Source: a virus. From it: a stretch of DNA of 34,731 bases. Position 1 is the first letter of the stretch; each line of letters starts with the position of its first letter. Shown piece after piece: positions 24,779-32,846 of the stretch. Below the pieces are notes generated by a model. The model searched no databases. It saw nothing but the letters and a program-made list of their open reading frames with translations, and was not told the DNA's origin. Position numbers and translations under genes: made by a program. The DNA is taken from positions 1-34,731 of IMG/VR virus record IMGVR_UViG_3300042448_001637; one strand, written 5' to 3'.

Positions 24779-24982
24779 ATGGCTTTACCTTGCCCAAATT
24801 GTCAAACTCCCCTAGGCATTAGTTTAGATTTTATTATTAAAAATCCTGTATCGGTATGTCCGACATGTCAAACTGTGTTTAATTTTGCGGTAAATGACGA
24901 AATTATAAAAACTTTTAAGGAAACTTTAAATGAAATAGAGGACATAAAAAGACAATACAAGGGTATGGTTAAATTTGGATAA
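24779..24982 (+). CDS. Small zinc-ribbon protein, 67 aa
   Basis: Two CxxC knuckles, CPNC (Cys5, Cys8) and CPTC (Cys27, Cys30), form a classical zinc ribbon, followed by a helical tail (IIKTFKETLNEIEDIKRQYK) with coiled-coil character. It begins 6 nt after the endolysin stop, so the two are probably co-transcribed. Role unknown: such ribbons mediate protein or nucleic-acid contacts. Confidence 0.78.
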   Translation: MALPCPNCQTPLGISLDFIIKNPVSVCPTCQTVFNFAVNDEIIKTFKETLNEIEDIKRQYKGMVKFG

Positions 24983-25029
24983 TTATCTATAAATAAAAAA
25001 TAAAAAATAAAAAAACTAAAAACAAAATT

Positions 25030-25629
25030 ATGGCAGCAGACATTTCCGCTCAATTTACGGGTCTTCCTATTGAAGAACTGATTGTGTCACCTATCGTTGG
25101 TATGGCGAAGGGGCAAGCAAAATTAAACGATGTAACATGGAAATACATCAACGAAGTTGCATTCCAAACAGATAAAGAGGGTAACACAACAGCTCGTTCT
25201 TTAGACGTTCAAATGCAAAGAGTTATGACTGATCCTACAGATGGATCTCAGTCGGTTAAAACTTTGTATTCTAAAGTTGCGATGTTACCTTTAGTTCCAC
25301 TTCCAGCATTAGCTATCACATCAGCTGATATTGCTTTTACTATGGAAGTTAAAACATCTGAGGTAGACAAAACATCAGAAGATAAAAGCGGTAGCTTTAG
25401 TGCTAGTGCATCTGGTGGATTCTGGGGTATGAAATATTCAGTTAATATGTCTGGTAGTGTTGCTACTCACAAGGAGAACACAAGAAGTACAGATAATTCA
25501 GCTAAATATGAAGTAAAAGTACACGCAGAGCAATTACCACCAACAGAAGGTATGTTGAAATTATCGGATTACCTAACACAAATGTTAGAGCCAACTTTAA
25601 TTCCACCATCTGTTAACACAAACGCTTAA
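25030..25629 (+). CDS. DUF2589-like protein, long form
   Basis: 199 aa. LPIEELIVSPIVGMAKGQAKL, then FINEV-like YINEVAFQ, an SLDVQMQR strand and AMLPLVPLPALAITSADIAF match the DUF2589 layout: an N-terminal helix that packs on a beta domain with a Pro-rich Leu-Pro-Leu-x-Pro segment. A Ser/Gly-rich loop (SGSFSASASGGFWG) interrupts the C-terminal part. DUF2589 proteins are usually found as adjacent pairs of unknown function, and the next gene is the partner. The leader is very A-rich, a normal Bacteroidota start context, with TATAAATA at 24988-24995. An alternative as a tail component was considered but nothing supports it. Confidence 0.75.
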   Translation: MAADISAQFTGLPIEELIVSPIVGMAKGQAKLNDVTWKYINEVAFQTDKEGNTTARSLDVQMQRVMTDPTDGSQSVKTLYSKVAMLPLVPLPALAITSADIAFTMEVKTSEVDKTSEDKSGSFSASASGGFWGMKYSVNMSGSVATHKENTRSTDNSAKYEVKVHAEQLPPTEGMLKLSDYLTQMLEPTLIPPSVNTNA

Positions 25630-25639
25630 TACCAATAAC

Positions 25640-25670
25640 TTGACTTTATGAATAATTTTAACTACATTTG
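25640..25670 (+). promoter_or_regulatory. Consensus Bacteroidota promoter between the DUF2589 genes
   Basis: TTG (25640-25642), 20 nt, TACATTTG (25663-25670), 19 nt before the ATG at 25690. It allows separate expression of the second DUF2589 gene. Confidence 0.7.
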
Positions 25671-25689
25671 AAAAAAAATTACAACATAT

Positions 25690-26175
25690 ATGTCAAGATT
25701 GAATATTGAGGAATTAGTTGGTGGACTTCTAGAAGCTGCCATGGTTTCTCAGGGTATAAGTGAAAGACAGCATATTAATGCTCTTAGGAATTATTTCAAT
25801 GAAGACGGTACACCCAAAATACAAACCTTTGTAATAGGAGATAAAACTTTGGATGTACCGCTTTATATTTTGGCCGACCACTCATCTATAGGTTTAGATG
25901 AATTAGATATTGAATTTGAAGCTAGACTTATTTTTGGGGATAGTGATGGTGAGGTATCTGATCTTAAAAAATCCCTACTAGGTCTTTTCAAAAAGAAAGG
26001 TTATCAACACAATATTAAAGGTATTGAAGTTGATTCTGGTAAAAATACCGATAGGTCTGGAATGGCTAGAATAAAAGTAAAATTTAAAGCGGATGAAAAA
26101 CCTGAAGCTGTTAGTAGATTAGTAGATGTCTATATTCAAAAAATGACTGAAACGGGTACTAATGAAAATAAATAA
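25690..26175 (+). CDS. DUF2589-like protein, short form
   Basis: 161 aa. Begins MSRLNIEELVGGLLEAAMVS, parallel to the LPIEELIVSPIVGMAKGQ start of the previous protein. Then DKTLDVPLYILADHSSIGLDELDIEFEARL matches the second common DUF2589 variety (a vPL-x-x-L...h-x-x-L-x-I-x-x-L-x-V-x-F core). The C-terminal part (MARIKVKFKADEKPEAVSRLVDVY) is another beta strand plus helix. No signal peptide. Paired with 25030-25629 but with its own promoter. Confidence 0.72.
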   Translation: MSRLNIEELVGGLLEAAMVSQGISERQHINALRNYFNEDGTPKIQTFVIGDKTLDVPLYILADHSSIGLDELDIEFEARLIFGDSDGEVSDLKKSLLGLFKKKGYQHNIKGIEVDSGKNTDRSGMARIKVKFKADEKPEAVSRLVDVYIQKMTETGTNENK

Positions 26176-26204
26176 AATAAATATAAAACTAAAAAACAAT
26201 TAAA

Positions 26205-26459
26205 ATGGCATTTGTAAAAAATTTAAATGGAAAAGCTGTAGAATGTGAGTATGAAGATGGTGCACAATTAGTACCAGCATCTGGTTATATCGCAGCTATT
26301 GTTCAAAATGGTGAAATTCATTTCTTTGGTGCTGCTGATGACGCTGGTATTATTGATATCGGATCAACAGCTAACGGAAGTGCAGTTGAAACATTAACTG
26401 AAGCTAAAGCGGCTATCGCTACTTTAGGAAAGTTATTCTTAGATGGTGTAGCTGTCTAA
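26205..26459 (+). CDS. Unknown small acidic protein, 84 aa
   Basis: Begins MAFVKNLNGKAVECEYEDGA and ends TLTEAKAAIATLGKLFLDGVAV. Predicted small beta domain followed by an Ala-rich helix. It lies 29 nt after the second DUF2589 gene with an A-rich start context and a terminator after it, so probably the last gene of that unit. Family not recognised; a small abundant structural or accessory protein is possible. Confidence 0.7.
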   Translation: MAFVKNLNGKAVECEYEDGAQLVPASGYIAAIVQNGEIHFFGAADDAGIIDIGSTANGSAVETLTEAKAAIATLGKLFLDGVAV

Positions 26460-26477
26460 TTAAACTAAATTAAAAAT

Positions 26478-26506
26478 AAAGGCTTGGTTTTACCAGGCCT
26501 TTTTTT
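26478..26506 (+). terminator. Rho-independent terminator
   Basis: AAAGGCTTGGT (26478-26488), loop TTT, ACCAGGCCTTT (26492-26502), with one T-G wobble, then more T to 26506. It closes the DUF2589 unit. Confidence 0.88.
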
Positions 26507-26517
26507 ATTATTATAAT

Positions 26518-26718
26518 ATGAGTTTTAATAAAAGATACGTTGACAGCCGTAAAATTTTAATATATAAAGATAGGTTGGGAGACCTCTTTACTGATAAAAT
26601 AGATGCATTTATATTCAGTGATAATTTCTCAAAAGAAATATTTGATTTATACGAAGAAAAAAAATTTGATTTAATTAGGCATCGAATACTTGAATATGAA
26701 ACTAAATCTTTGATCTAA
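26518..26718 (+). CDS. Small unknown protein, 66 aa
   Basis: Begins MSFNKRYVDSRKILIYKDRLG and continues through SKEIFDLYEEKKFDLIRHRIL. Charged, helical, no membrane segment. It starts after a terminator and its last 48 nt overlap the convergent beta-barrel gene. It could be a real small phage gene or a chance frame. Confidence 0.5.
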   Translation: MSFNKRYVDSRKILIYKDRLGDLFTDKIDAFIFSDNFSKEIFDLYEEKKFDLIRHRILEYETKSLI

Positions 26719-27408
26719 AGGTTTTATATTTTTATTTAGTTCAGAACTAATTGTTGATAGATACCCCTCATAAACAAATCCAATGGATGTTGTTTTCTTA
26801 ATTGCTTTGGTTATTGATAGGTTGTAATTACCAACCGTATTTTTAGCCCAGATTAAATCATTAGTCGAGACAACAGCTGGTTGTAACAACATATTATGTT
26901 CAAGGGTATAATCAGTTATCTTATATTTTAAAGTATGTCTATACGATAACCTTTTACTACCAAACCAAAGTTTTGATATTTCAGACCTATCATAAACATA
27001 TGCGAGTGATACGCTACCACCCAATTTATTAGTCTTAAATGACTTTTTAAGACCCATACCACCAGAAATACTTAAGTCCAAATTCTTAACCAAAGAATGT
27101 TCAACAGTTGAGAATAAAATCACACTGTAATTATTTTTAACCTCTTTCCAGGAAAAAATATTTAATCTGGCATCCTCAGATTGTTTAATAAATTCGTTAT
27201 TTTTTTGTCCATAGAATAAAAAATAATATGGGTTTAAACTAACACCAACGTCCTTTTTTTTATTATTAAGTTCATAACTCATTTTAGACGTTATCTGAAC
27301 GTTTTTATTGTTTCCTGTAAGTAATACCCCACCGAAGTCAAAACTCTTTATTTGGGCCTCTAAACGGCCAAAAACGCATACTAATAGTATTGTTATTAAG
27401 TATCTCAT
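26671..27408 (-). CDS. Exported outer-membrane beta-barrel candidate, 245 aa
   Basis: The ATG at 27408 (MRYLITILLVCVFGRLEAQI) gives a clean signal peptide with cleavage near EAQ; upstream in-frame starts would spoil it. The mature part consists of alternating aromatic/hydrophobic strands (VGVSLNPYYFLFYG, LSISGGMGLKKSF, GGSVSLAYVYDRSEI, SIGFVYEGYLSTI) and ends in Phe-rich FSFIFKYSMPN, consistent with an 8-12-strand barrel of the DUF481/DUF2490 type. Last gene of the envelope operon; the start lies one base after the stop of the small CsgG-like gene. Confidence 0.75.
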   Translation of the reverse strand: MRYLITILLVCVFGRLEAQIKSFDFGGVLLTGNNKNVQITSKMSYELNNKKKDVGVSLNPYYFLFYGQKNNEFIKQSEDARLNIFSWKEVKNNYSVILFSTVEHSLVKNLDLSISGGMGLKKSFKTNKLGGSVSLAYVYDRSEISKLWFGSKRLSYRHTLKYKITDYTLEHNMLLQPAVVSTNDLIWAKNTVGNYNLSITKAIKKTTSIGFVYEGYLSTISSELNKNIKPLDQRFSFIFKYSMPN

Positions 27409-27409
27409 C

Positions 27410-27898
27410 TTATAGTTTACTAACTGCGTCAATTATAGCCTTTTTCATTGCAATACCTATCGATGATTTACTAAATGGTACCTTACCCTCTTTCAATTCA
27501 ATAAATGCGTAACTAGCGGTTGTCGCTGATTCACCAATACCATCAACAATCTTATCCCCAAAATGTAGTTTTAGTAGTATTTGTGTTGTTTCTGTTGCCG
27601 CACCAACACCAGCAATTCTAAAAGTTGTTGACGGTGTACCTACTCTAGTGATCTCAACCATAACTGGTATGGCGTTTTGTTCGCATAATGAATATTTTTC
27701 AGATAAAACTTCTTCGGTAATTTGTTTAACCCCGAATAGTATATTCCTATCTTTAAATTCTTTTATTTTCATTGTGCTGTAAACCGAATCTACACTAACA
27801 CAAATTTGAGGGTACGCTGAGATCGGCCCATTGGTTTGAGAAAATGCTGAATTTGATACTGCGAGTATCATAATTAGCGAAAAAATAAACTGTTTCAT
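27410..27898 (-). CDS. Small exported CsgG-like protein, 162 aa
   Basis: Signal peptide MKQFIFSLIMILAVSNSAFSQ. The mature protein has ILFGVKQITEEVLSEKYSLCEQN, then IPVMVEITRVGTPSTTF, then QILLKLHFGDKIVDGIGES and a final SKSSIGIAMKKAIIDAVSKL. The last two segments align with the C-terminal half of the CsgG-like protein at 31728 (MQVKFVDAETGEVIVGSG, NQSTIGTSTKKALETAS), so this looks like a reduced paralogue. Periplasmic or outer-membrane location expected; role unknown. Confidence 0.7.
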   Translation of the reverse strand: MKQFIFSLIMILAVSNSAFSQTNGPISAYPQICVSVDSVYSTMKIKEFKDRNILFGVKQITEEVLSEKYSLCEQNAIPVMVEITRVGTPSTTFRIAGVGAATETTQILLKLHFGDKIVDGIGESATTASYAFIELKEGKVPFSKSSIGIAMKKAIIDAVSKL

Positions 27899-27902
27899 AA
27901 TT

Positions 27903-29072
27903 TTATTGTTTATAACCTGTTCTTATTATATAAAAATTTGTTGCCCCGTTATGGGATAAATTATCCATTGTAATGGATTGGGTGCCACTGTAAGTTGTTT
28001 TTAGATTACTATTAGACCCGTTAATAACAGACCACTGCGCTGCTGTAAATAATCTGTAATTTGGTGTTGAATTTAACCAACTAGGTATTACATTATTTTT
28101 TCTTTGGAAGATTAAAACAACATCTGTTATTGATAATATATTATTGTTATTTACATCCATTCTATAATAATCTTTAGAGTTAAAAGATTGTGTAAATATT
28201 TTTTGGTTAAAAAATTGTGCATCCGTCACATCTGGTGCTAAAATACTAATGCTTTCACCCACTATAATTCTAAAATCATTTAAATTAACACTTTCATTAG
28301 TTGTTATCGTATATTTACCACTCACATCCGTAGTGTATGTACCAAGTAGTGTATATGTTGATTGTGTTTTAAGTTTAAAATGTAGTTTTACTGTTATCCC
28401 AGAAACACCAACCCCCTCAGCGTTGTAAACGTACCCAGAATACGCAAATGGTGCGACCACAATAACACCAGCATTAGAAAAAGTAAAACCGCAAGTACCA
28501 CTCTGTAATTGGGCTCTAAATAATGTTGCATCTGTTTGATTTGTATAACTGTTTGTTGTACCTGTATTAGCGATATCAGTCCACGTAACACCATTGTTTA
28601 CAGATCTTTGCCACTTTACTATTGTACCTGTGTGACCACTCAAAGTTAAAGTACCAGAGTTTGTTGTTGTTGCATGCACAGCTGATGAAACTGAACCACC
28701 TGTGGGTGGTGTACCAGAAATAACAGTAATGGTTTTACTGGTTGAAAAAACTGCGCTACCACAATTAGGTGTTTGAACTTCCACACGATAATAATATGTA
28801 CCAGATGATGATATTGTTTCTGTTAAAGTTGTGGTTGTGTTTGTTATATTTGTCCAGTTAACATTATCTGTTGATCTTTGCCATCTATTGATATTACCTT
28901 GTTGGCCAGATAAGGTTAGTTCAACAACACCACCAGCACATATTGTGTTATTTGCCGCAAATACTGTCCCAGCATTAGTTGGTTTAACAGATAGATAAAC
29001 ACTAGATGATGCTAATGATGAGCAGGTTACTGGACTACTTGAATTAACAATTGCCCTAATAAGTTGTTTTTG
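27903..29072 (-). pseudogene. Lectin/adhesin gene, 3' part after a frameshift
   Basis: The frame is open from 29072 and continues the product of the gene at 30198; the point of change is near 29056-29062. It encodes the end of one and two further SprB-like Ig repeats, with WQRS and TYYYRVEV or TLFRAQL signatures, then a CarboxypepD_reg-like beta domain (VYNAEGVGVSGITVKLHF, then VSGKYTITT) and a dockerin-like segment (YRMDVNNNNILSITDVVLI). A final INGSNSNLKTTYSGT stretch matches the T9SS cargo at 33194. No start codon of its own fits well (first candidate GTG at 28784 lies mid-domain), so it depends on the upstream part. Confidence 0.72.
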
Positions 29073-30198
29073 TTATATTCGATATTGTTATACTTGTTGA
29101 CGTACTTGATATTGTTGTACCAGCTGTAAAGAAGTTATCAAAAGATGATTCCCATCTAGCGACACTACCAGTCATACTATTAAGGGTTAATGTGGTGCTA
29201 TTTGAGCCAGAACATACATTTATATCCCCACCACTAATTGTACCAGTTGATCCATTACCAACATTAATTCGCCTTGTAAATATCGTTACACTGGATGTTA
29301 AATCACCTGGCATGTCACCGTATTCACAAATATAACCAGGTAAAGTTGTGTTAGGTAAGTCATTCCATGAACCACTATTTGCGGAATAGAATTGTGCGTA
29401 ATGTTCACCACCAGCGTTATTTGGCTCCCCGCTAGCCCACTTATGATATCGCCCACTAATTACTGTTGTACTCGGGGTGTTACCGTTTGAAAATTGTGTA
29501 CCTTTTTCTGGGCCAGTCACCCAGTGCCATTTCCCCTCTACCGCAGCTTGTGAAGCAAATGCTGTTGTACCTTTTGCAGTGTTAACTTGTGAAAGCTCAT
29601 CAGAACCACCAAACCAACCGTCATTAGCCATAATTCTCCAGATAAAGTTATTTTCAGCTTCAGATGACATTGTCGCTAAATAACCAACTCTACCAAAATA
29701 TGAGCGATTTTCAGCTGAGGTTTTAGCACTTGTCCAAGATCCAGATGATGCAACATATTCATAAAAATGTTCGGTTAATGGATTATAAAATACTGTACCC
29801 GCAACAAAAGTGATTCTTCTTATATTAGCGTAGCAAGTTGTTGTTGTTGATTTAAATGTAACCGTTCTTAAAAGAGTTTGCCAGTTTGCTGCTGTTGTTG
29901 TACCGTTAAAACTTAATATACCTGTTGTTGAGTTCCATGAAGCTGTTACACCGCTTGGTAACGTTCCAGTATAACTCAAAACATCACCAGAAGTATATGT
30001 TTGTGATATTTGAACCCTAAAGCCCGTTATATTACCGTTTGCTGTTATTGTTAAATCTGAATCAACAACACTTGTTGTGTTATATGAAACGGATAAATTA
30101 GATGAGGTACCACCAACGGTTATAGAGGTTGCTTGTGCGTTAACAATGTTTGCACAACAGATAAACATAACCAAGAATAAAAAAAACCTTCTCATCAT
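29056..30198 (-). CDS. Exported C-type lectin / adhesin, N-terminal part, frameshifted
   Basis: 380 aa. Signal peptide MMRRFFLFLVMFICCANIVNA; residues about 24-130 are a beta domain with LSFNGTTTAANWQTLLRTVTF; 136-293 are a C-type lectin domain with the mannose-type EPN (258-260), WND (278-280) and Cys-terminated GYICEYG; then the first SprB-like Ig repeat. It stops at SITISNITKTTY followed by TAG (29058-29056), inside that repeat. Skipping one base at ACTTATTAGGGCA restores TYRAIVNSSSPVTC. So this is one gene of about 765 codons carrying a 1-nt insertion, whether real, programmed or a sequencing error. The start overlaps the upstream stop (ATGA). Confidence 0.8.
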   Translation of the reverse strand: MMRRFFLFLVMFICCANIVNAQATSITVGGTSSNLSVSYNTTSVVDSDLTITANGNITGFRVQISQTYTSGDVLSYTGTLPSGVTASWNSTTGILSFNGTTTAANWQTLLRTVTFKSTTTTCYANIRRITFVAGTVFYNPLTEHFYEYVASSGSWTSAKTSAENRSYFGRVGYLATMSSEAENNFIWRIMANDGWFGGSDELSQVNTAKGTTAFASQAAVEGKWHWVTGPEKGTQFSNGNTPSTTVISGRYHKWASGEPNNAGGEHYAQFYSANSGSWNDLPNTTLPGYICEYGDMPGDLTSSVTIFTRRINVGNGSTGTISGGDINVCSGSNSTTLTLNSMTGSVARWESSFDNFFTAGTTISSTSTSITISNITKTTY

Positions 30199-31721
30199 AA
30201 CGCCAATCTTGTACCCATCATTAAAGTGTAGTTTAACACATTATCCCCAATTGAATAAGCACCGCCAAAATTAAAATTTAATTTAAATGTTTTTGTAACA
30301 CCTAAATTCATACCAACGATTGGTAAAATAACAAATGGTGATTTTAATAAAGCATCATCATAATACCTAACAAAAGGTGCGTAAACGAACAAAGCCATTG
30401 TTTTAATATCAACCCTTTTACCTATTTTAAAATCCCTATTACCACCAATAATCGCTGCTGACCCATAATAAGGTTCTTTATATATTTGCCCAGCTGAAGC
30501 TGTTAACATGTAAACAGCTTTAAATTTTTTAATACTCCTCATCTGACCAAAAGCGAGGGTGTTATACATAGACCCACTACCAGCAAAACCAATTGTTATT
30601 GTATTTGAAAGTAGTGTAATTGCTTTACGGTTTATCCAAGCGTAATAACCAGTAATGTTACCACCTTGTATTGAAGATGTGTAATCAAGCATAAGGCCAT
30701 GTGATCTTAGACCGTCATATCTTACCGATGAGTAGCCCGCATTAACCCTTGAACCCCTGTTAATTTCTCCTTCATTGAATTGAAAACCAACCAAATCACT
30801 ACTCATGAGTATTGATGGTCTACCCCCATTTTTACTTGTAGCTGATCCTTTACTATTACTACTACCACTTTTCACAGCGTTAGTTGTCCCACCTACGGCA
30901 TCAGATTTTTTATCCGAACTACCTTCTGTTTGATTTGGTGTAGAGCTACCACCGTCCCCGCCACCAGAACCTGAGCTGCTTGTGGTGGTACCACCTGAGC
31001 CACCAGAGCCTGAACCACTTGTAGTGGTTCCACCCGAGCCACCAGATCCACCAGTGTTGTTTGGTGCACTACCTTTTTCTTCCGACCCATTCGAACCACC
31101 AGTTTGTCCCCCTGACCCACCAGTTTGCTCCCCTGATCCACTCGAATTACCAGTTTGCCCCCCTGATCCACTCGACCCATTCGAACCTTCATTATTATTA
31201 GAACCAGTATTACTTCCACTACCAGAACCACCAGAAGTTGTTGATCCGCTAGAATTGTTTCCATTTTTATTTTCTTTGTTATTGTTAGAGGATTTAGAAT
31301 CACCGTTACCACCCCCCACGTTATTTATTGACCCAGCGGCTGCCATTATATTTCCCGTACCACTAGATGCCATATCACTAATAGCCGATAAAGCTCCGAA
31401 TATACTAATTACATTCAGAGCGGTACTTTGAGTTTGTGACACCGTAACAGCTGTCCCAATACCACCACATGGTGAAGCGTTTTGATATTGATTAAAAACA
31501 CCAGCGGCCCAGTTATCAAACGCACCGTTATTAAAATCATTAGCTGTAAACGTATTAACTTGACCGTAGTACGTTACAGCTATTTGATTTTGCCCATAAG
31601 GAATTGATAAATTGTAAACCTTGCCATTACAAGGGTCTGTATAGGAATAGTTAAATGTTTGTGCATTTGCTATACTGCATAGCAAAGACACACAAAAAAT
31701 TATAATTAATCTTATTCCCAC
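30195..31721 (-). CDS. Outer-membrane barrel protein with long Gly/Ser linker
   Basis: 508 aa. Start GTG at 31721, three bases after AGG and directly before a good signal peptide (GIRLIIIFCVSLLCSIANAQ). Residues 21-130: N-terminal domain with a Cys pair (DPCNGKVY, ASPCGGIG). About 137-318: low-complexity Gly/Ser/Asn/Thr linker. About 320-508: beta-rich segment (ILMSSDLVGFQFNEGEIN, GLMLDYTSSIQGG, ITIGFAGSGSMYNTLAFGQM) ending in YTLMMGTRLAL, as in outer-membrane barrels. Probably a barrel carrying a flexible exposed or periplasmic arm. It follows the CsgG-like gene by 6 nt and overlaps the lectin start. Confidence 0.75.
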   Translation of the reverse strand: MGIRLIIIFCVSLLCSIANAQTFNYSYTDPCNGKVYNLSIPYGQNQIAVTYYGQVNTFTANDFNNGAFDNWAAGVFNQYQNASPCGGIGTAVTVSQTQSTALNVISIFGALSAISDMASSGTGNIMAAAGSINNVGGGNGDSKSSNNNKENKNGNNSSGSTTSGGSGSGSNTGSNNNEGSNGSSGSGGQTGNSSGSGEQTGGSGGQTGGSNGSEEKGSAPNNTGGSGGSGGTTTSGSGSGGSGGTTTSSSGSGGGDGGSSTPNQTEGSSDKKSDAVGGTTNAVKSGSSNSKGSATSKNGGRPSILMSSDLVGFQFNEGEINRGSRVNAGYSSVRYDGLRSHGLMLDYTSSIQGGNITGYYAWINRKAITLLSNTITIGFAGSGSMYNTLAFGQMRSIKKFKAVYMLTASAGQIYKEPYYGSAAIIGGNRDFKIGKRVDIKTMALFVYAPFVRYYDDALLKSPFVILPIVGMNLGVTKTFKLNFNFGGAYSIGDNVLNYTLMMGTRLAL

Positions 31722-31727
31722 GCACCT

Positions 31728-32453
31728 TTAATTCTTGAATAAACCTTTTTTAATTAATTTTACAACAACTCTAGATGATGCGGTTTCTAACGCTTTTTTT
31801 GTTGATGTGCCTATTGTAGATTGATTAAATTTGATTTCATCCACATCATCTAATATTGTTGACATTTTTACAGTTTTAGCTTCACCTAAACCAGAACCAA
31901 CGATAACCTCACCAGTCTCAGCATCAACAAATTTAACTTGCATACCTAATCTGGTTGTTTGTGTTGCCGTAGCTTTTCCATTAACTTTAACAACCTCATC
32001 TTCGGATACACTAAAGTCATAAACCTCAATGTACACAAAGTATTTTGCTAATTTAACTTTACCCCTACCATCTACCTTGTTTTCGGTAAAACCTTTATCA
32101 GATGCTTTAAATTGGTTAACCATTCTTTCTTTGATTTCTAACTTATCTTCAGTAAAGACAAATCTATTAGTCATTTCAAGGAACTCGATAACAATATTAG
32201 TTACACCCAAACCAACTCTTTTATCTTTTAGTTCAGGATACATCTCATAAAGTTCTTCTGTGAACCCAATTTTTAATAATTGGATTGGGTACTTTACGGT
32301 ATCAGTATAGTTCGAAACAACATCAATAGATTGTGTTTGCTCAAAACTAGCCTTATATTCTTCGGTTTTAACGCTACCAATAGTAACTGGTTGTCCCTGT
32401 GCGTAAACACAAGAACAACCAATCATTAATAATATAAAAAATATTCTTTTCAT
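31728..32453 (-). CDS. CsgG-like outer-membrane secretion/assembly protein
   Basis: The ATG at 32453 begins MKRIFFILLMIGCSCVYAQG, a signal peptide with a possible lipobox at Cys13, and follows the previous stop by one base. The body matches the CsgG layout: VTNIVIEFLEMTNRFVFTEDK, then LAKYFVYIEVYDF, then LGMQVKFVDAETGEVIVGSG (compare E. coli CsgG LRVVNVSTGEILSS), then STIGTSTKKALETASSRVVVKL. CsgG is the lipoprotein pore that exports curli subunits. The length (241 aa) is near CsgG. CsgA/B/E/F were not recognised here, so the cargo is unknown; Bacteroidota have many CsgG-like proteins of unproven function. Confidence 0.75.
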   Translation of the reverse strand: MKRIFFILLMIGCSCVYAQGQPVTIGSVKTEEYKASFEQTQSIDVVSNYTDTVKYPIQLLKIGFTEELYEMYPELKDKRVGLGVTNIVIEFLEMTNRFVFTEDKLEIKERMVNQFKASDKGFTENKVDGRGKVKLAKYFVYIEVYDFSVSEDEVVKVNGKATATQTTRLGMQVKFVDAETGEVIVGSGLGEAKTVKMSTILDDVDEIKFNQSTIGTSTKKALETASSRVVVKLIKKGLFKN

Positions 32454-32454
32454 T

Positions 32455-32811
32455 TTAAATTTCTGTTGTATTTGATAAAGACACACCGTCTTCCTCATCA
32501 ACTTTTTGTATTAACATCTTATCTCTATCTTCTGAATTAAACCAGTAGTCAACAACTTTATTCAAGTTACCAACAAAGGCACCTAATAAAATTAATAACA
32601 TTTCTTTCCAGTCTTCTCCGATTGTAGCCCCCATGAAAACACCTGCGTTGATACCAACAATTATTAATGTGAATAACCCCAATACAATTGCTGTTATTCT
32701 CCATCTATTAGATTGCATTTGTTGCAACATGTAGTAAAATCTGTTTTTATCCTCTACTTGTACAGGCGCTGGTGAGCTAACCATGCTTTTTAAAGTTTCT
32801 TTAATTTTCAT
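32455..32811 (-). CDS. Two-helix membrane protein, holin-like, 118 aa
   Basis: The ATG at 32811 (MKIKETLKSMVSSPAPVQVE) is preferred over an upstream TTG at 32853 that overlaps the previous gene. Two hydrophobic segments, ITAIVLGLFTLIIVGINAGVF and MLLILLGAFVGNLNKVVDYWF, are separated by a short loop, with charged ends. The second helix pattern (LLGAF-x-x-N-x-x-x-V-x-x-Y-W/F-F) recurs in phage holin-type proteins. It could form the lysis pore for the endolysin at 23936, or serve the envelope operon in which it sits. Confidence 0.68.
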   Translation of the reverse strand: MKIKETLKSMVSSPAPVQVEDKNRFYYMLQQMQSNRWRITAIVLGLFTLIIVGINAGVFMGATIGEDWKEMLLILLGAFVGNLNKVVDYWFNSEDRDKMLIQKVDEEDGVSLSNTTEI

Positions 32812-32846
32812 ATCTTCTTCGTTTGTTTTATTTATTTTCTTTTTCC

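Noticed and set aside
25030-25629. T4 gp19-like tail tube protein.
   Set aside because: The N-terminal LPIEELIVSP helix and the LPLVPLPALAI segment fit DUF2589 better, and the next gene is a similar protein.
28394-28594. Short minus-strand frame within the lectin gene.
   Set aside because: Out-of-frame reading of Ig-like repeats; the true frame shows conserved WQRS and FRAQL elements.
30982-31431. Plus-strand Pro-rich frame of 149 codons opposite the Gly/Ser linker.
   Set aside because: Antisense of a Gly/Ser-rich coding stretch; the minus frame has a signal peptide and operon context.
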